A stretch of DNA of 64,000 bases from Martinezella lusitana. Lineage in GTDB: Bacteria > Pseudomonadota > Alphaproteobacteria > Rhizobiales > Rhizobiaceae. The stretch covers positions 36,863 to 100,862 of the forward strand of contig NZ_FMAF01000022.1 of NCBI RefSeq assembly GCF_900094565.1, given 5' to 3'. The notes under the pieces were generated by a model. The model ran no database searches, had not been told where the DNA came from, and was given only the letters and a program-made list of their open reading frames with translations. The position numbers were made by a program, and so were the translations under genes. Positions 44,510-52,748 of the stretch are shown here, one piece after another (positions within the stretch are counted from its first letter, which is position 1; each line of letters opens with the position of its first letter).

Positions 44510-45001
44510 TCACCAATAGTTCGAGGGAGGCTCCGCCCCCTCCAGTTCCTTCAGCCGCCTATAGGTCGCCTTGGTCGCGCCCTTGGGAAGTGCGTCGAGA
44601 GGAAAGAAGCCGCTTTCGACGATTTCGCGATCCGGCTTGCGCAGCGCGGTCTGCGTTACCTCAACACGGTAGAAGACGACATGGTCGCGTCTGCTGGTGC
44701 GGTTGTTGAAATAGACGTGGAAGAGCTGCGGCCTGCCCGATATCACCAGATTGCCTTCCTCCCGCAGCTCCTTCGCAAGCGCCTGCTCCACCGTCTCATG
44801 GCGTTCGACACCACCGCCGGGCATGTGCCATCCGGCGATGTAGGAATGCCGCACCAGGAAAATTCGCCCTTCGCCGTCGAAGCAGGCCGCGCGCACGCCG
44901 AGCGTCATGCTGCGGGTCAGCGCGAAATAGGTATGCAGCGCAAAGCCGAGCAGCCGCACGCCCAGCCCGCGCTTTTCGTCGCGAGAGATGTCGTCGCTCA
45001 T
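44510..45001 (-). CDS. NUDIX-fold protein with altered catalytic box
   Basis: A 163-residue NUDIX-type protein. The box begins normally (GWHMPGGGVERHETVEQALA) but continues K77-E-L-R-E-E-G-N84-L, where the consensus is R-E-U-x-E-E-x-G-U. The arginine is thus Lys and the final glycine Asn. The metal-binding Glu residues remain, so activity is possible. The ATG at 45001 follows GGAG; a longer frame to 45061 has no ribosome-binding site. The substrate is unknown. Confidence 0.85.
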   Translation of the reverse strand: MSDDISRDEKRGLGVRLLGFALHTYFALTRSMTLGVRAACFDGEGRIFLVRHSYIAGWHMPGGGVERHETVEQALAKELREEGNLVISGRPQLFHVYFNNRTSRRDHVVFYRVEVTQTALRKPDREIVESGFFPLDALPKGATKATYRRLKELEGAEPPSNYW

Positions 45002-45072
45002 GCCTGAACTCCGACGCTTCGTCGATCCGTAATCAGACAGGGGATGTATTTGTTTTGACAATAGAGTGGGCT

Positions 45073-45993
45073 ATGTCTCATCCCATGTTCAAGCTCGCGC
45101 ATATTTCCGATATTCACCTAGGTCCCCTGCCACGCCTTTCGATCAGAGAACTCGCCTCCAAACGCATTACCGGATTTGTGAACTGGCATCGGAACCGGCG
45201 CAAGCACCTTTTTGGCGGTACGCTCGATCTCCTTCTTGACGACATCAAGGCGAAGCAAGTCGATCATCTTGCCGTGACGGGCGATCTCGTCAACCTTGCG
45301 AGCGGCATCGAGATCCAAACGGCGGCGGCATGGCTGAAGACGGTCGGCGACCCGCTCGACACCTCGGTCGTTCCCGGCAATCACGATGCCTATGTGCCAG
45401 GGTCATATGAGAAAGCCATGCGCGCCTGGTATCCCTATGTCAGGGGTGATCGCGCGCCGGCAGAATGGCCGCAAGACCAGCATATCTTCCCGTATCTGCG
45501 CGTTCGCGATCAGGTTGCGCTGATCGGCTGCTCCACAGCCTTCGCCACGCCTCCCTTCGCCGCCAGCGGCTTTTACTCCGCCCGCCAGGCGCGCGAAACG
45601 GTGAACTTGCTTCGCGCCGCCGGCGATGCCGGGCTCTTTCGCGTCGTCATGATCCATCACCCGCCGATCCGCGGCGCGACCAGCTTCTACAAGCGCATGA
45701 TCGGTATTCGCCGCTTTGCGGCCGCCATCTCGACGGGCGGCGCCGAACTGGTCCTTCACGGCCATACGCACCTCAACACCGTGCATTGGCTGCGCGGACA
45801 CACCGGCCCGGTGCCGGTCGTCGGCATCGCTTCGGCCTCGCAGGGCGCCGGCGGATTGAAGCCGCGCGCCGCCTACAATCTCTTCACCATTGCCGGTCGC
45901 CCCGGCGCCTGGGAACTGAAGGCCGAACGCTACAGCCTCGATGCCAGAGGCGAGGGTGTCGAGGCCGAAGGCGTCGATATTCTGGCGCTATGA
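45073..45993 (+). CDS. Calcineurin-like metallophosphoesterase
   Basis: A 306-residue phosphoesterase with all the family metal-site motifs: HISDIHLG (D-x-H), VTGDLVN (G-D), VVPGNHDAY (G-N-H-D), MIHHPP and LHGHTHLN (G-H-x-H). No signal peptide is present. The substrate could be a cyclic nucleotide or another phosphodiester; it cannot be read from sequence. ATG at 45073 is taken as start, with 45085 an alternative. It is followed after 92 bp by a TPR gene on the same strand. Confidence 0.9.
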   Translation: MSHPMFKLAHISDIHLGPLPRLSIRELASKRITGFVNWHRNRRKHLFGGTLDLLLDDIKAKQVDHLAVTGDLVNLASGIEIQTAAAWLKTVGDPLDTSVVPGNHDAYVPGSYEKAMRAWYPYVRGDRAPAEWPQDQHIFPYLRVRDQVALIGCSTAFATPPFAASGFYSARQARETVNLLRAAGDAGLFRVVMIHHPPIRGATSFYKRMIGIRRFAAAISTGGAELVLHGHTHLNTVHWLRGHTGPVPVVGIASASQGAGGLKPRAAYNLFTIAGRPGAWELKAERYSLDARGEGVEAEGVDILAL

Positions 45994-46085
45994 TCTCGTG
46001 TTTTGTGTCCACCGACCGCGTCGTTTCGGTAGCGTTTTTGAAGATACGGAGCTACAATCGAACTATCGGATTCCCGGAGGATAGC

Positions 46086-46652
46086 ATGGGTTTTAAGGTC
46101 GCCAAGAAGAGCTCCGCAATGATGGCGCTTACGGCCGGATTTTTGCTCACCGCCAGCCTGCACGCCTTCGCCGCCGGCACGGAAAACGACGAAACGGCGC
46201 CACCACCGAAGAGCAAGACCACGACCGAGTGCACAGACGGCAAGGTGTGGGACAAGGACAAGAAGGAATGCGTGAAGCCGAAGGAAAGCGGCTTCAACGA
46301 TGATCAGTTGTTCCAGGCTGCGCGCGAATTCGCCTATGCCGGCCAGTACGACAACGCCATCACTGTCCTGAAGCTCGCCAAGAATCAGGACGATCCCCGC
46401 ATCCTCAATTATCTCGGCTATTCCAACCGCAAGGCCGGTCGTATGGAGCTCGGCATGAGCTACTACCGCAAGGCCCTGCAACGCGACGAAAACTATATTC
46501 TTGCGCGCTCTTATATGGGACAAGCCCTCCTCGCGCAGGGCGATGTCCAGGGCGCGCGTGTGCAGCTTGTCGAAATCCGTGACCGTGGCGGTGAAAATAC
46601 CTGGGCATATCGCTCGCTGCTGCAATCGCTGAAGGGCCAGGTCACCTATTAG
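46086..46652 (+). CDS. Periplasmic TPR-repeat protein
   Basis: A 188-residue protein with a signal peptide (about residues 1-30, ending Ala-Phe-Ala-Ala-Gly), a short Cys pair segment (CTDGKVWDKDKKEC), and two or three TPR units (about 65-165: DQLFQAAREFAYAGQYDNAI, then LNYLGYSNRKAGRMELGMSY and SYMGQALLAQGDVQGA). TPRs bind partner proteins; the partner is unknown. GGAGG precedes the ATG at 46086. An upstream continuation of the frame runs through the metallophosphoesterase gene and is not coding. Confidence 0.85.
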   Translation: MGFKVAKKSSAMMALTAGFLLTASLHAFAAGTENDETAPPPKSKTTTECTDGKVWDKDKKECVKPKESGFNDDQLFQAAREFAYAGQYDNAITVLKLAKNQDDPRILNYLGYSNRKAGRMELGMSYYRKALQRDENYILARSYMGQALLAQGDVQGARVQLVEIRDRGGENTWAYRSLLQSLKGQVTY

Positions 46653-46866
46653 GGCATGCGGGGGCGCGGGGCCTTGACGGCACGGCACTCGAACGACGGC
46701 AGGCAAGTGCGCGAGCAATTTTTGAAGACTTGCGAAACGGCATAGAAATGGTTCATACCAACACAGGACGATCATTCCGCTCGCATGACCTTTCACAAGG
46801 GAAAGGCCGTCATTTGCGGAAAGGCATCGCCAGTGTGACAACCTCCAACACCTCTCTGGAACGACC

Positions 46867-47382
46867 ATGCCCACGCCGGTAGCAGCCATCGACATCAGAC
46901 GCGATCTGGTCGGCCTTCTCCCGAAGCTTCGCCGCTTCGCGGTGACGCTCACCGGCGATTTGACCGATGCGGACGAACTCGTCCAGAGCGTCTGTCAGCG
47001 CGGCATCGCTAAATTCCATCTTTGGAACGGTGGCGGCAAATTGGAAAGCTGGCTCTATACGATGGCCCGACACCAATGGGTCGACGAAGCCCGGCGCCAC
47101 AAGCTGCGCCCCGCCGTCAAAGGCAGTGCCCTGGAACAGGGCGAGCCGGCGGCATCGGCTACGCATACCAATCCGGTGGAAGACGGAGAAGCGCACCGTT
47201 TGGTCACATCTTTGCCCGAAGGACTTGCCAGTGTCTTCCTGCTGGTCGAAGTCGAAGGGCATAACTACAAGCAGGCGGCCGATATTCTCGGCATTCCCTT
47301 GTCGGCAGTGACATCGCGGCTCTCCAGCGCCCGTCTCTATCTTGCCTCCCAAGGCCACAGCCGCTCGTCTCGAAGGTTTTAA
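46867..47382 (+). CDS. ECF-type RNA polymerase sigma factor
   Basis: A 171-residue group 4 sigma factor. Region 2 spans about residues 15-85 (DADELVQSVCQRGIAKFHLW, then SWLYTMARHQWVDEARR). Region 4 spans ~110-165 (LPEGLASVFLLVEVEGHNYKQ, then AADILGIPLSAVTSRLSSAR as the helix-turn-helix). The next gene, three bases downstream, encodes a membrane protein with the layout of an anti-sigma factor. Its target promoters could not be read; no obvious autoregulatory promoter was recognised. Confidence 0.9.
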   Translation: MPTPVAAIDIRRDLVGLLPKLRRFAVTLTGDLTDADELVQSVCQRGIAKFHLWNGGGKLESWLYTMARHQWVDEARRHKLRPAVKGSALEQGEPAASATHTNPVEDGEAHRLVTSLPEGLASVFLLVEVEGHNYKQAADILGIPLSAVTSRLSSARLYLASQGHSRSSRRF

Positions 47383-47385
47383 GCA

Positions 47386-48228
47386 TTGCAGGACATGAAG
47401 AAAATGCCGCTCGAAGTTCGTTTGTCCGCCTTCATGGATGGCGAGACGAGCCGCGAAGAGAAGGACGAGCTGGAAAAGCTCATTGCTTCCGATCCTGACG
47501 CGCGGCGGATTTTCGATGAACTGAAGCACGGCTCCGATGTCGGCCGCAAGGCTTTCGACGAAGTGTTGAAGGAACCGGTGCCGCTGGCACTTGTGCGGTC
47601 CATCAAGAGTGCGCAGCCTCCTAAGACGCGCGACCCCTCCCCCCGTCTTGCCCGGCCATCCCTGAAACTTGCCCCGACCGGCAGGCAGTCGCTTGCGGCC
47701 GCCCTCATCCTGTTCGCGCTCGGCGGCGGCATCGGCTATTTCTTCGGCATGCAGCCACCGGGCATGCCAGCAGCCGCGCCGCCCACTCCGGCGCAGACAT
47801 CGACGCGCAACTGGCTGGATGACATTGCCGCCTACCATCGCATCTATTCGCGCCAGCCGCACCATATGGTCGAACTGCAAGCGAGCGAGCTGGATGAGAT
47901 CGGCAAGTGGCTGTCGAGCACGGTGGGCGTCAAGTTCAATTTTCCGGATCTTGCCGCCGACGGCCTCGTGTTCCAGGGCGCACGCATGTTCGTTGCCGGC
48001 GGCAAGCCTGTCGGCCAGCTGATCTACAAGAACCTGGATGGTGACGTCGTCGCCATCTGCTTCACCAAGATCGACGGTGCGTCGAATGACGACAATTTCG
48101 ACGAGACCATCAAGGACGATGTCAGCATCGTATCCTGGCATCGCAATGGCGTGACCTATGCAGTCGTCGGCCCCTCGTCGGATGCGATGCTCGACCAGAT
48201 TGCCAACAGGGTATCCTCGGAAATCTAA
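47386..48228 (+). CDS. Membrane-anchored anti-sigma factor
   Basis: A 280-residue protein with a cytoplasmic N-terminal domain (PLEVRLSAFMDGETSREEKDE, residues 8-28), one membrane helix (~102-121) and a periplasmic C-terminal domain. This is the layout of transmembrane anti-sigma factors, but no H-x3-C-x2-C zinc motif is present. TTG at 47386 is chosen because AAGG lies nine bases before it; for the ATG at 47395 the nearest AGG is only two bases away. It follows the sigma gene by three bases, so it very probably binds and inhibits that sigma factor. Confidence 0.85.
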   Translation: MQDMKKMPLEVRLSAFMDGETSREEKDELEKLIASDPDARRIFDELKHGSDVGRKAFDEVLKEPVPLALVRSIKSAQPPKTRDPSPRLARPSLKLAPTGRQSLAAALILFALGGGIGYFFGMQPPGMPAAAPPTPAQTSTRNWLDDIAAYHRIYSRQPHHMVELQASELDEIGKWLSSTVGVKFNFPDLAADGLVFQGARMFVAGGKPVGQLIYKNLDGDVVAICFTKIDGASNDDNFDETIKDDVSIVSWHRNGVTYAVVGPSSDAMLDQIANRVSSEI

Positions 48229-48327
48229 AAAGCATTCTCTCGCTTTGCAGCTTGCGGCTGCCAGCCAGCCGATGGATAATGGGTGGCGGTCAATCGCATT
48301 GGATTATATTCTCGCTGGAGTTTCACC

Positions 48328-48531
48328 ATGTCCGACATTCTGCTGACCATCCCGGAAATCGACAGTCGAATTGCGGCAATAAGGGAAAATCTGCGCGAGC
48401 TGATCGAGCAAGCCACCGCCTTTTCCGGCGCGGCGGACGAAGAACGGACGTCGGATCGCATCGCCGAACAGGAAGAAGAGCTCGAGCGGTTGACGAAACA
48501 GCGCGACGTCCTTGCCCAGCAAAAATCCTGA
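48328..48531 (+). CDS. Small coiled-coil protein of unknown function
   Basis: A 67-residue, highly charged, all-helical protein (IDSRIAAIRENLRELIEQA, then ERTSDRIAEQEEELERLTKQ) with heptad spacing of Leu/Ile, predicted to form a coiled coil. GGAG precedes the ATG at 8 bases. It has no signal or membrane segment. The function is unknown. Confidence 0.7.
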   Translation: MSDILLTIPEIDSRIAAIRENLRELIEQATAFSGAADEERTSDRIAEQEEELERLTKQRDVLAQQKS

Positions 48532-48801
48532 GCGCGCCACAAGCGCGTGTCGTTACTCGGCATCGGCTTTGACACCTCTGAAATCATGGTCCGTTCTGTG
48601 CTGCCGGCGCATTGCTTGGCTGCAGCGCAATTTCTGCTGACATTGGCGCCGATACACGCTATAGAGGCAGCAGCGACCATGAGGAGAGCACTTTGATGAA
48701 AACCCACGGCACAGGAAACCACCGCTGAAAAGCAGTGCCGTGAAGGACTGCTTGTTCGGTCCGCCCATCAGATTGCTATTTCCCGCCCTCGGAGGGCACT
48801 C

Positions 48802-50646
48802 ATGTTTCGTCGCTTTGAAGAGTTCGTCGATCCGTTCCAGGATTATGGCGAGCTGAAGCCATCGTCGCAGACGTGGCGGTATCTCATCACCAACCTTCGC
48901 CCTTTCCGAACTGTCATGGCCATGAGTCTGGCCTTGACCGTCATAGGCGCTGCCATCGAAATCTGGCTCATCGGCTATACCAGCCAGCTTGTGGATAATC
49001 TGGCAGCAGCCAGGCGGGATGAACTCTGGGCATCGCAAGGCACCGGGCTGCTGGCCGCCGCCGCGCTGGTGTTGATCGGCCGGCCGCTTGCGGGCTATCT
49101 CAGAGAGAGCCTTGACGACATCGCATTCAGGCCGAATGCCGAGACGCTGTTCCGCTGGCGCGCGCATCGTCATGTGCTCAGGCAATCAGTCGGCTGGTTC
49201 CGCCAGGATTTCTCCGGGCGCATCGCCAGCCAGGTGCGCGACATCGGTACGTCGGCGACCGGTGCTGCCTATGCCGTGCTGCATACCCTGTCCTTCGTCT
49301 CGATCTATGTCGCCGGCTCGTTCTGGCTGATGGCCTCGATCGATCCGCGCCTGATCTGGCCGCTGATCGTATGGCTCTGCTGCTATCTTGGCATGATGGC
49401 CTTCGTCATCCCACGGTTGCGCCACGCATCGGAGAACTTCCAGGGAACCAATGCCGCTCTTGCGGGCATGACGGTCGACACCTACGCCAATATCGACCTC
49501 ATAAAGCTCTTTGCCGACGCGCAAACGGAGGATCGTGAAGCCCTGCAGCGCTTTGCCACCGCGCGAGAAACCTTCGTTCGCGTGCAGAAACTCGAGGTCA
49601 CGGTCAATTCGAGCATGCTGTTCCTCGGCAGTTTCCTGATCGTCGCATTGGTCGGCTATGCCGTGATCCTATGGCAGTCGGGCGGCGCGGCGCTCGGCCT
49701 GATCGCGGCCTCGCTTGCCCTGAGCTTCCGCATCACCGGCATGGCGGAATGGATGCTGGATGCCGTTTCCTCTCTGTTTGCCCATTTTGGCGCGATGCGG
49801 CAATCGCTGCTGACCGTGGCGCAGCCTCTCTCGATCGAGGATGCGCCCGGCGCGCACCTGCTTGCTATCGATCGCGGAGAGATCGCCTTCAAGCAGGTCA
49901 CCCATCATTACGGCAAGGGTGATGGCGGTCTGGACGGCGTTTTCCTGCGGATTGCGGCGGGCCAGAAGATCGGCCTTGTCGGCCGCTCGGGCACGGGCAA
50001 ATCCACCCTCGTCAACCTGCTGCTGCGTTTCTTCGACCCGGAGTCCGGCTCCATCGAAATAGACGGCCAGGATATCCGCCGCGTGACGCAGGAAAGCCTG
50101 CGCCGGCAGATCGCCATGGTAAGCCAGGAGGCCACTCTTCTCCACCGCTCCATTCGCGACAACATCGCCCACGGCAATGCCGGCGTTTCAGAGGCCGCGA
50201 TTGTCATGGCCGCCGAAAATGCCGCCGCCGACGGTTTCATAGCCAGCCTGCGGGACCATGAAGGGCGGACCGGCTATGACGCCCATGCCGGCGAGCGCGG
50301 CGTCCAGCTTTCAGGCGGCCAAAGGCAGCGCATAGCGATCGCCCGCGCCATTCTGAAGGATGCGCCGATCCTGATCCTGGACGAGGCGACGGCGGCGCTG
50401 GATTCGGAAGTGGAAGCCGCCATCCAGGACACGCTCTACGGCATCATGGAGGGCAAGACGGTCATCGCCATCGCCCACCGATTGTCGACCATCGCGCGGA
50501 TGGACCGCATTGTCGTCCTCGACGGCGGCCGTATCGTCGAGGATGGCACCCACGCGCAGTTGCTCGCCCGCAACGGCATCTATGCCGCGCTCTGGGCACA
50601 CCAATCCGGCGGCTTCATCGAAGCCGACGATCCGGCAGCGAGCTGA
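48802..50646 (+). CDS. ABC half-exporter (permease-ATPase fusion)
   Basis: A 614-residue half-exporter of the same subfamily as the two at 20.5-24.4 kb. The six-helix membrane domain (~35-320) contains FRQDFSGRIASQV. The ATPase (~355-600) has GRSGTGKSTL (Walker A), LSGGQRQRIAIARA (signature) and ILILDEATAALD (Walker B with Glu). No partner half-transporter is adjacent, so it may be a homodimer. The substrate is unknown. A shared terminator separates it from the convergent leuA. Confidence 0.92.
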   Translation: MFRRFEEFVDPFQDYGELKPSSQTWRYLITNLRPFRTVMAMSLALTVIGAAIEIWLIGYTSQLVDNLAAARRDELWASQGTGLLAAAALVLIGRPLAGYLRESLDDIAFRPNAETLFRWRAHRHVLRQSVGWFRQDFSGRIASQVRDIGTSATGAAYAVLHTLSFVSIYVAGSFWLMASIDPRLIWPLIVWLCCYLGMMAFVIPRLRHASENFQGTNAALAGMTVDTYANIDLIKLFADAQTEDREALQRFATARETFVRVQKLEVTVNSSMLFLGSFLIVALVGYAVILWQSGGAALGLIAASLALSFRITGMAEWMLDAVSSLFAHFGAMRQSLLTVAQPLSIEDAPGAHLLAIDRGEIAFKQVTHHYGKGDGGLDGVFLRIAAGQKIGLVGRSGTGKSTLVNLLLRFFDPESGSIEIDGQDIRRVTQESLRRQIAMVSQEATLLHRSIRDNIAHGNAGVSEAAIVMAAENAAADGFIASLRDHEGRTGYDAHAGERGVQLSGGQRQRIAIARAILKDAPILILDEATAALDSEVEAAIQDTLYGIMEGKTVIAIAHRLSTIARMDRIVVLDGGRIVEDGTHAQLLARNGIYAALWAHQSGGFIEADDPAAS

Positions 50647-50656
50647 TACGCAACAA

Positions 50657-50687
50657 AAAATCCCCTCGGCGTGACCGAGGGGATTTT
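50657..50687. terminator. Bidirectional terminator between the ABC gene and leuA
   Basis: AAAATCCCCTCGG (50657-50669) pairs with CCGAGGGGATTTT (50675-50687), a 13-bp stem with a 5-base loop and T-runs on both strands. Confidence 0.9.
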
Positions 50688-50708
50688 AACAGAAGGCGGC
50701 TGATGGCC

Positions 50709-52421
50709 TCAGCCTTTCGCCGTCTTGATATCGAGCACGCGGTTTGCCGCCGAGACGATCGCTTCCAGGGAGGCAGCGACGATGTTGGTGTTTATGCCGG
50801 CACCGAAGAGCTTGCCGCCCGGATAGGAAATCTCGACATAGGAGATCGCCGAGGCGTTGGAGCCATGCTGCAGCGAATGCTCTGAATAATCTTCGACGGA
50901 CATCGGAACGCCGAGATAGATCGAGAGCGCGTTGATGAAGCCGTCGATCGGGCCGTTGCCATGCCCTTCGATACGCTTCACCTCGCCATTGTCGGTAATC
51001 TCGGCGGCGACGATGCGCTGACCCTTGCGCTCGGGATCGGCGAAGGTGTGATGATCGACGAAGCGAAGGCGGGCACCCGGCTGCGTTACGTAGCGCTCGA
51101 TGAAATGCTCGTAGATACGCTTGGATGGCAATTCCTTGCCTTCCTCATCGGTGATGCGCTGGATCTCTTCGCGATATTCCACCTGCAGATTGCGCGGCAG
51201 GTTCAAACCGTAGTCCTGCTGCATGATATAGGCGATGCCGCCCTTGCCGGATTGCGAGTTGATGCGGATGATCGCCTCATAGGTGCGGCCGACATCCTGC
51301 GGGTCGATCGGCAGATAGGGCACTTCCCAGACCGGATGGTTGGCGACCTTGGCAGCTTTCATGCCCTTGTTGATCGCATCCTGGTGCGAGCCGGAAAAGG
51401 CGGTGTAGACCAATTCGCCGACGTAAGGGTGACGCTCGCCGATCGCCATCTGGTTGGAATATTCGAAGACTTCCTTCATGCGCTCGATGTTGGAGCAATC
51501 CAGCTCCGGATCGACGCCTTGCGTGAACATGTTCAACGCCATGGTGACGACATCGACGTTGCCGGTGCGCTCGCCATTGCCGAACAGAGTGCCTTCGACG
51601 CGGTCGGCGCCGGCCATCAAGGCCAGCTCGGCAGCGGCGATGCCCGTGCCGCGGTCATTGTGCGGGTGCAGAGAGATGATCAGGTTTTCGCGATTGTCGA
51701 GATTGCGGCACATCCATTCGATCTGGTCGGCATAGATGTTCGGCGTCGCCATTTCCACAGTCGACGGCAGGTTGATGATCAGCTTGTTATCCGGCGTCGG
51801 CTTCATCACGCCGATCACCGCGTTGCAGATCTCCAGCGCCACGTCCAGCTCGGTGCCGGTGAAGCTTTCCGGCGAATATTCGAAGCGATAGCCGCCGCCG
51901 GCCTTGGCCGCCATGTCGCTGATCATCTTCGCCGCATCGACGGCGATCTGCTTGATGCCCTGCACGTCCTTGGCAAACACCACGCGGCGCTGCAATTCGC
52001 TGGTGGAATTGTAGAAATGGACGATCGGCTTGTTGGCGCCTTCGAGAGCCTCAAAAGTGCGGGTGATCAATTCCGGGCGGCACTGCACCAGTACCTGCAG
52101 CGATACGTCGTCAGGTACGTTGCCCTGCTCGATGCACCAGCGAGCAAAATCGAAGTCGGTCTGCGAGGCCGAGGGGAAACCGATCTCGATTTCCTTGAAG
52201 CCCATGTCCAGCAGCAGCTGGAACATGCGCGCCTTGCGGTCGTGGCCCATCGGATCGACCAGCGCCTGATTGCCGTCGCGCAGGTCGACGGAACACCAGA
52301 TCGGCGCCTTGGTGATGACCTTGGACGGCCATGTCCGGTCGGGAATGTTGATCTGGGGATAGGCGCGGTATTTCACCGTTGCTTCGGGCATGCCTTTGGG
52401 GGAATGGCTGTTTGCGTCCAT
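50709..52421 (-). CDS. leuA: 2-isopropylmalate synthase
   Basis: First committed enzyme of leucine synthesis: condenses acetyl-CoA with 2-oxoisovalerate. At 570 residues it is of the LeuA2/yeast-like type (TIM-barrel catalytic domain ~35-310, C-terminal leucine-binding regulatory domain ~440-565). WCSVDLRDGNQALVDPM holds the catalytic Arg-Asp, and LHPHNDRGTGIAA the metal-binding His pair. AAGGAAGAG precedes the ATG. The 5' leader encodes a Leu-rich peptide with alternative RNA stems, so transcription attenuation is likely in addition to enzyme feedback inhibition. Confidence 0.96.
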   Translation of the reverse strand: MDANSHSPKGMPEATVKYRAYPQINIPDRTWPSKVITKAPIWCSVDLRDGNQALVDPMGHDRKARMFQLLLDMGFKEIEIGFPSASQTDFDFARWCIEQGNVPDDVSLQVLVQCRPELITRTFEALEGANKPIVHFYNSTSELQRRVVFAKDVQGIKQIAVDAAKMISDMAAKAGGGYRFEYSPESFTGTELDVALEICNAVIGVMKPTPDNKLIINLPSTVEMATPNIYADQIEWMCRNLDNRENLIISLHPHNDRGTGIAAAELALMAGADRVEGTLFGNGERTGNVDVVTMALNMFTQGVDPELDCSNIERMKEVFEYSNQMAIGERHPYVGELVYTAFSGSHQDAINKGMKAAKVANHPVWEVPYLPIDPQDVGRTYEAIIRINSQSGKGGIAYIMQQDYGLNLPRNLQVEYREEIQRITDEEGKELPSKRIYEHFIERYVTQPGARLRFVDHHTFADPERKGQRIVAAEITDNGEVKRIEGHGNGPIDGFINALSIYLGVPMSVEDYSEHSLQHGSNASAISYVEISYPGGKLFGAGINTNIVAASLEAIVSAANRVLDIKTAKG

Positions 52422-52500
52422 GGTTTCGTCTCTTCCTTTCCCGTCATTTATCCCGCGTCTTAGCCGATCGGATGCGGCTTGGCGATGACAAATGCGGACC

Positions 52501-52580
52501 CCTCGCGGGTGTACTGTCGATTTTAGGGTAAGTCGCGAGGAGCGATGGCCAGCGGGCTTTTCGGCCGCCGGGCGCTCCTC
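52501..52580 (-). promoter_or_regulatory. Alternative stems of the leuA attenuator
   Basis: Just after the leader-peptide stop, GAGGAGCG (minus strand, 52580-52573) can pair with CGCTCCTC (52544-52537). The 3' part of that arm (CCTCGCG, 52540-52534) can instead pair with CGCGAGG (52507-52501). The stems share bases 52537-52540 and exclude each other. GAGGAG can also pair with the CTCCTC of the leader Leu codons. This is the layout of a ribosome-mediated switch. The T-run after the last stem is weak. Confidence 0.6.
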
Positions 52581-52704
52581 AAAGGACCCGGCAACCGCGC
52601 GTAAGGCCGAGGAGGAGAAGCGATGTCAGGGCGCGCGTATTGTCACGCAGGGCGAAGCGCCCACGTGCAATCTGTTCGGAAATCTTTGCGCCAGTCAACT
52701 TCAT
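52579..52704 (-). CDS. leuA leader peptide
   Basis: A 41-residue peptide beginning MKLTGAKISEQ and ending LTSLLLLGLTRGCRVL. Codons 29-34 are CTT CTC CTC CTC GGC CTT, five Leu codons in six. The stop UGA runs into the first arm of the attenuator stems. The predicted -10 element ends eight bases before the ATG and there is no ribosome-binding site, so the message may begin at or very near the AUG, as known for rhizobial trpL. Low charged-tRNA-Leu would stall ribosomes at codons 29-34 and free the first arm to pair with the second. Confidence 0.7.
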   Translation of the reverse strand: MKLTGAKISEQIARGRFALRDNTRALTSLLLLGLTRGCRVL

Positions 52705-52712
52705 GGTCGCGC

Positions 52713-52740
52713 TTATAGCCGCGCGACAACAAAGAAGCAA
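52713..52740 (-). promoter_or_regulatory. Predicted promoter of the leuA leader
   Basis: On the minus strand TTGCTT (52740-52735) and CTATAA (52718-52713) are separated by 16 bp, close to the rhizobial CTTGAC / CTATAT consensus. The expected transcription start falls at or just before the leader ATG at 52704. Confidence 0.55.
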
Positions 52741-52748
52741 CCCCCTGC

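Noticed and set aside
50961..52463. 500-codon frame opposite leuA
   Set aside because: Antisense to an unmistakable leuA; no supporting start or motif.
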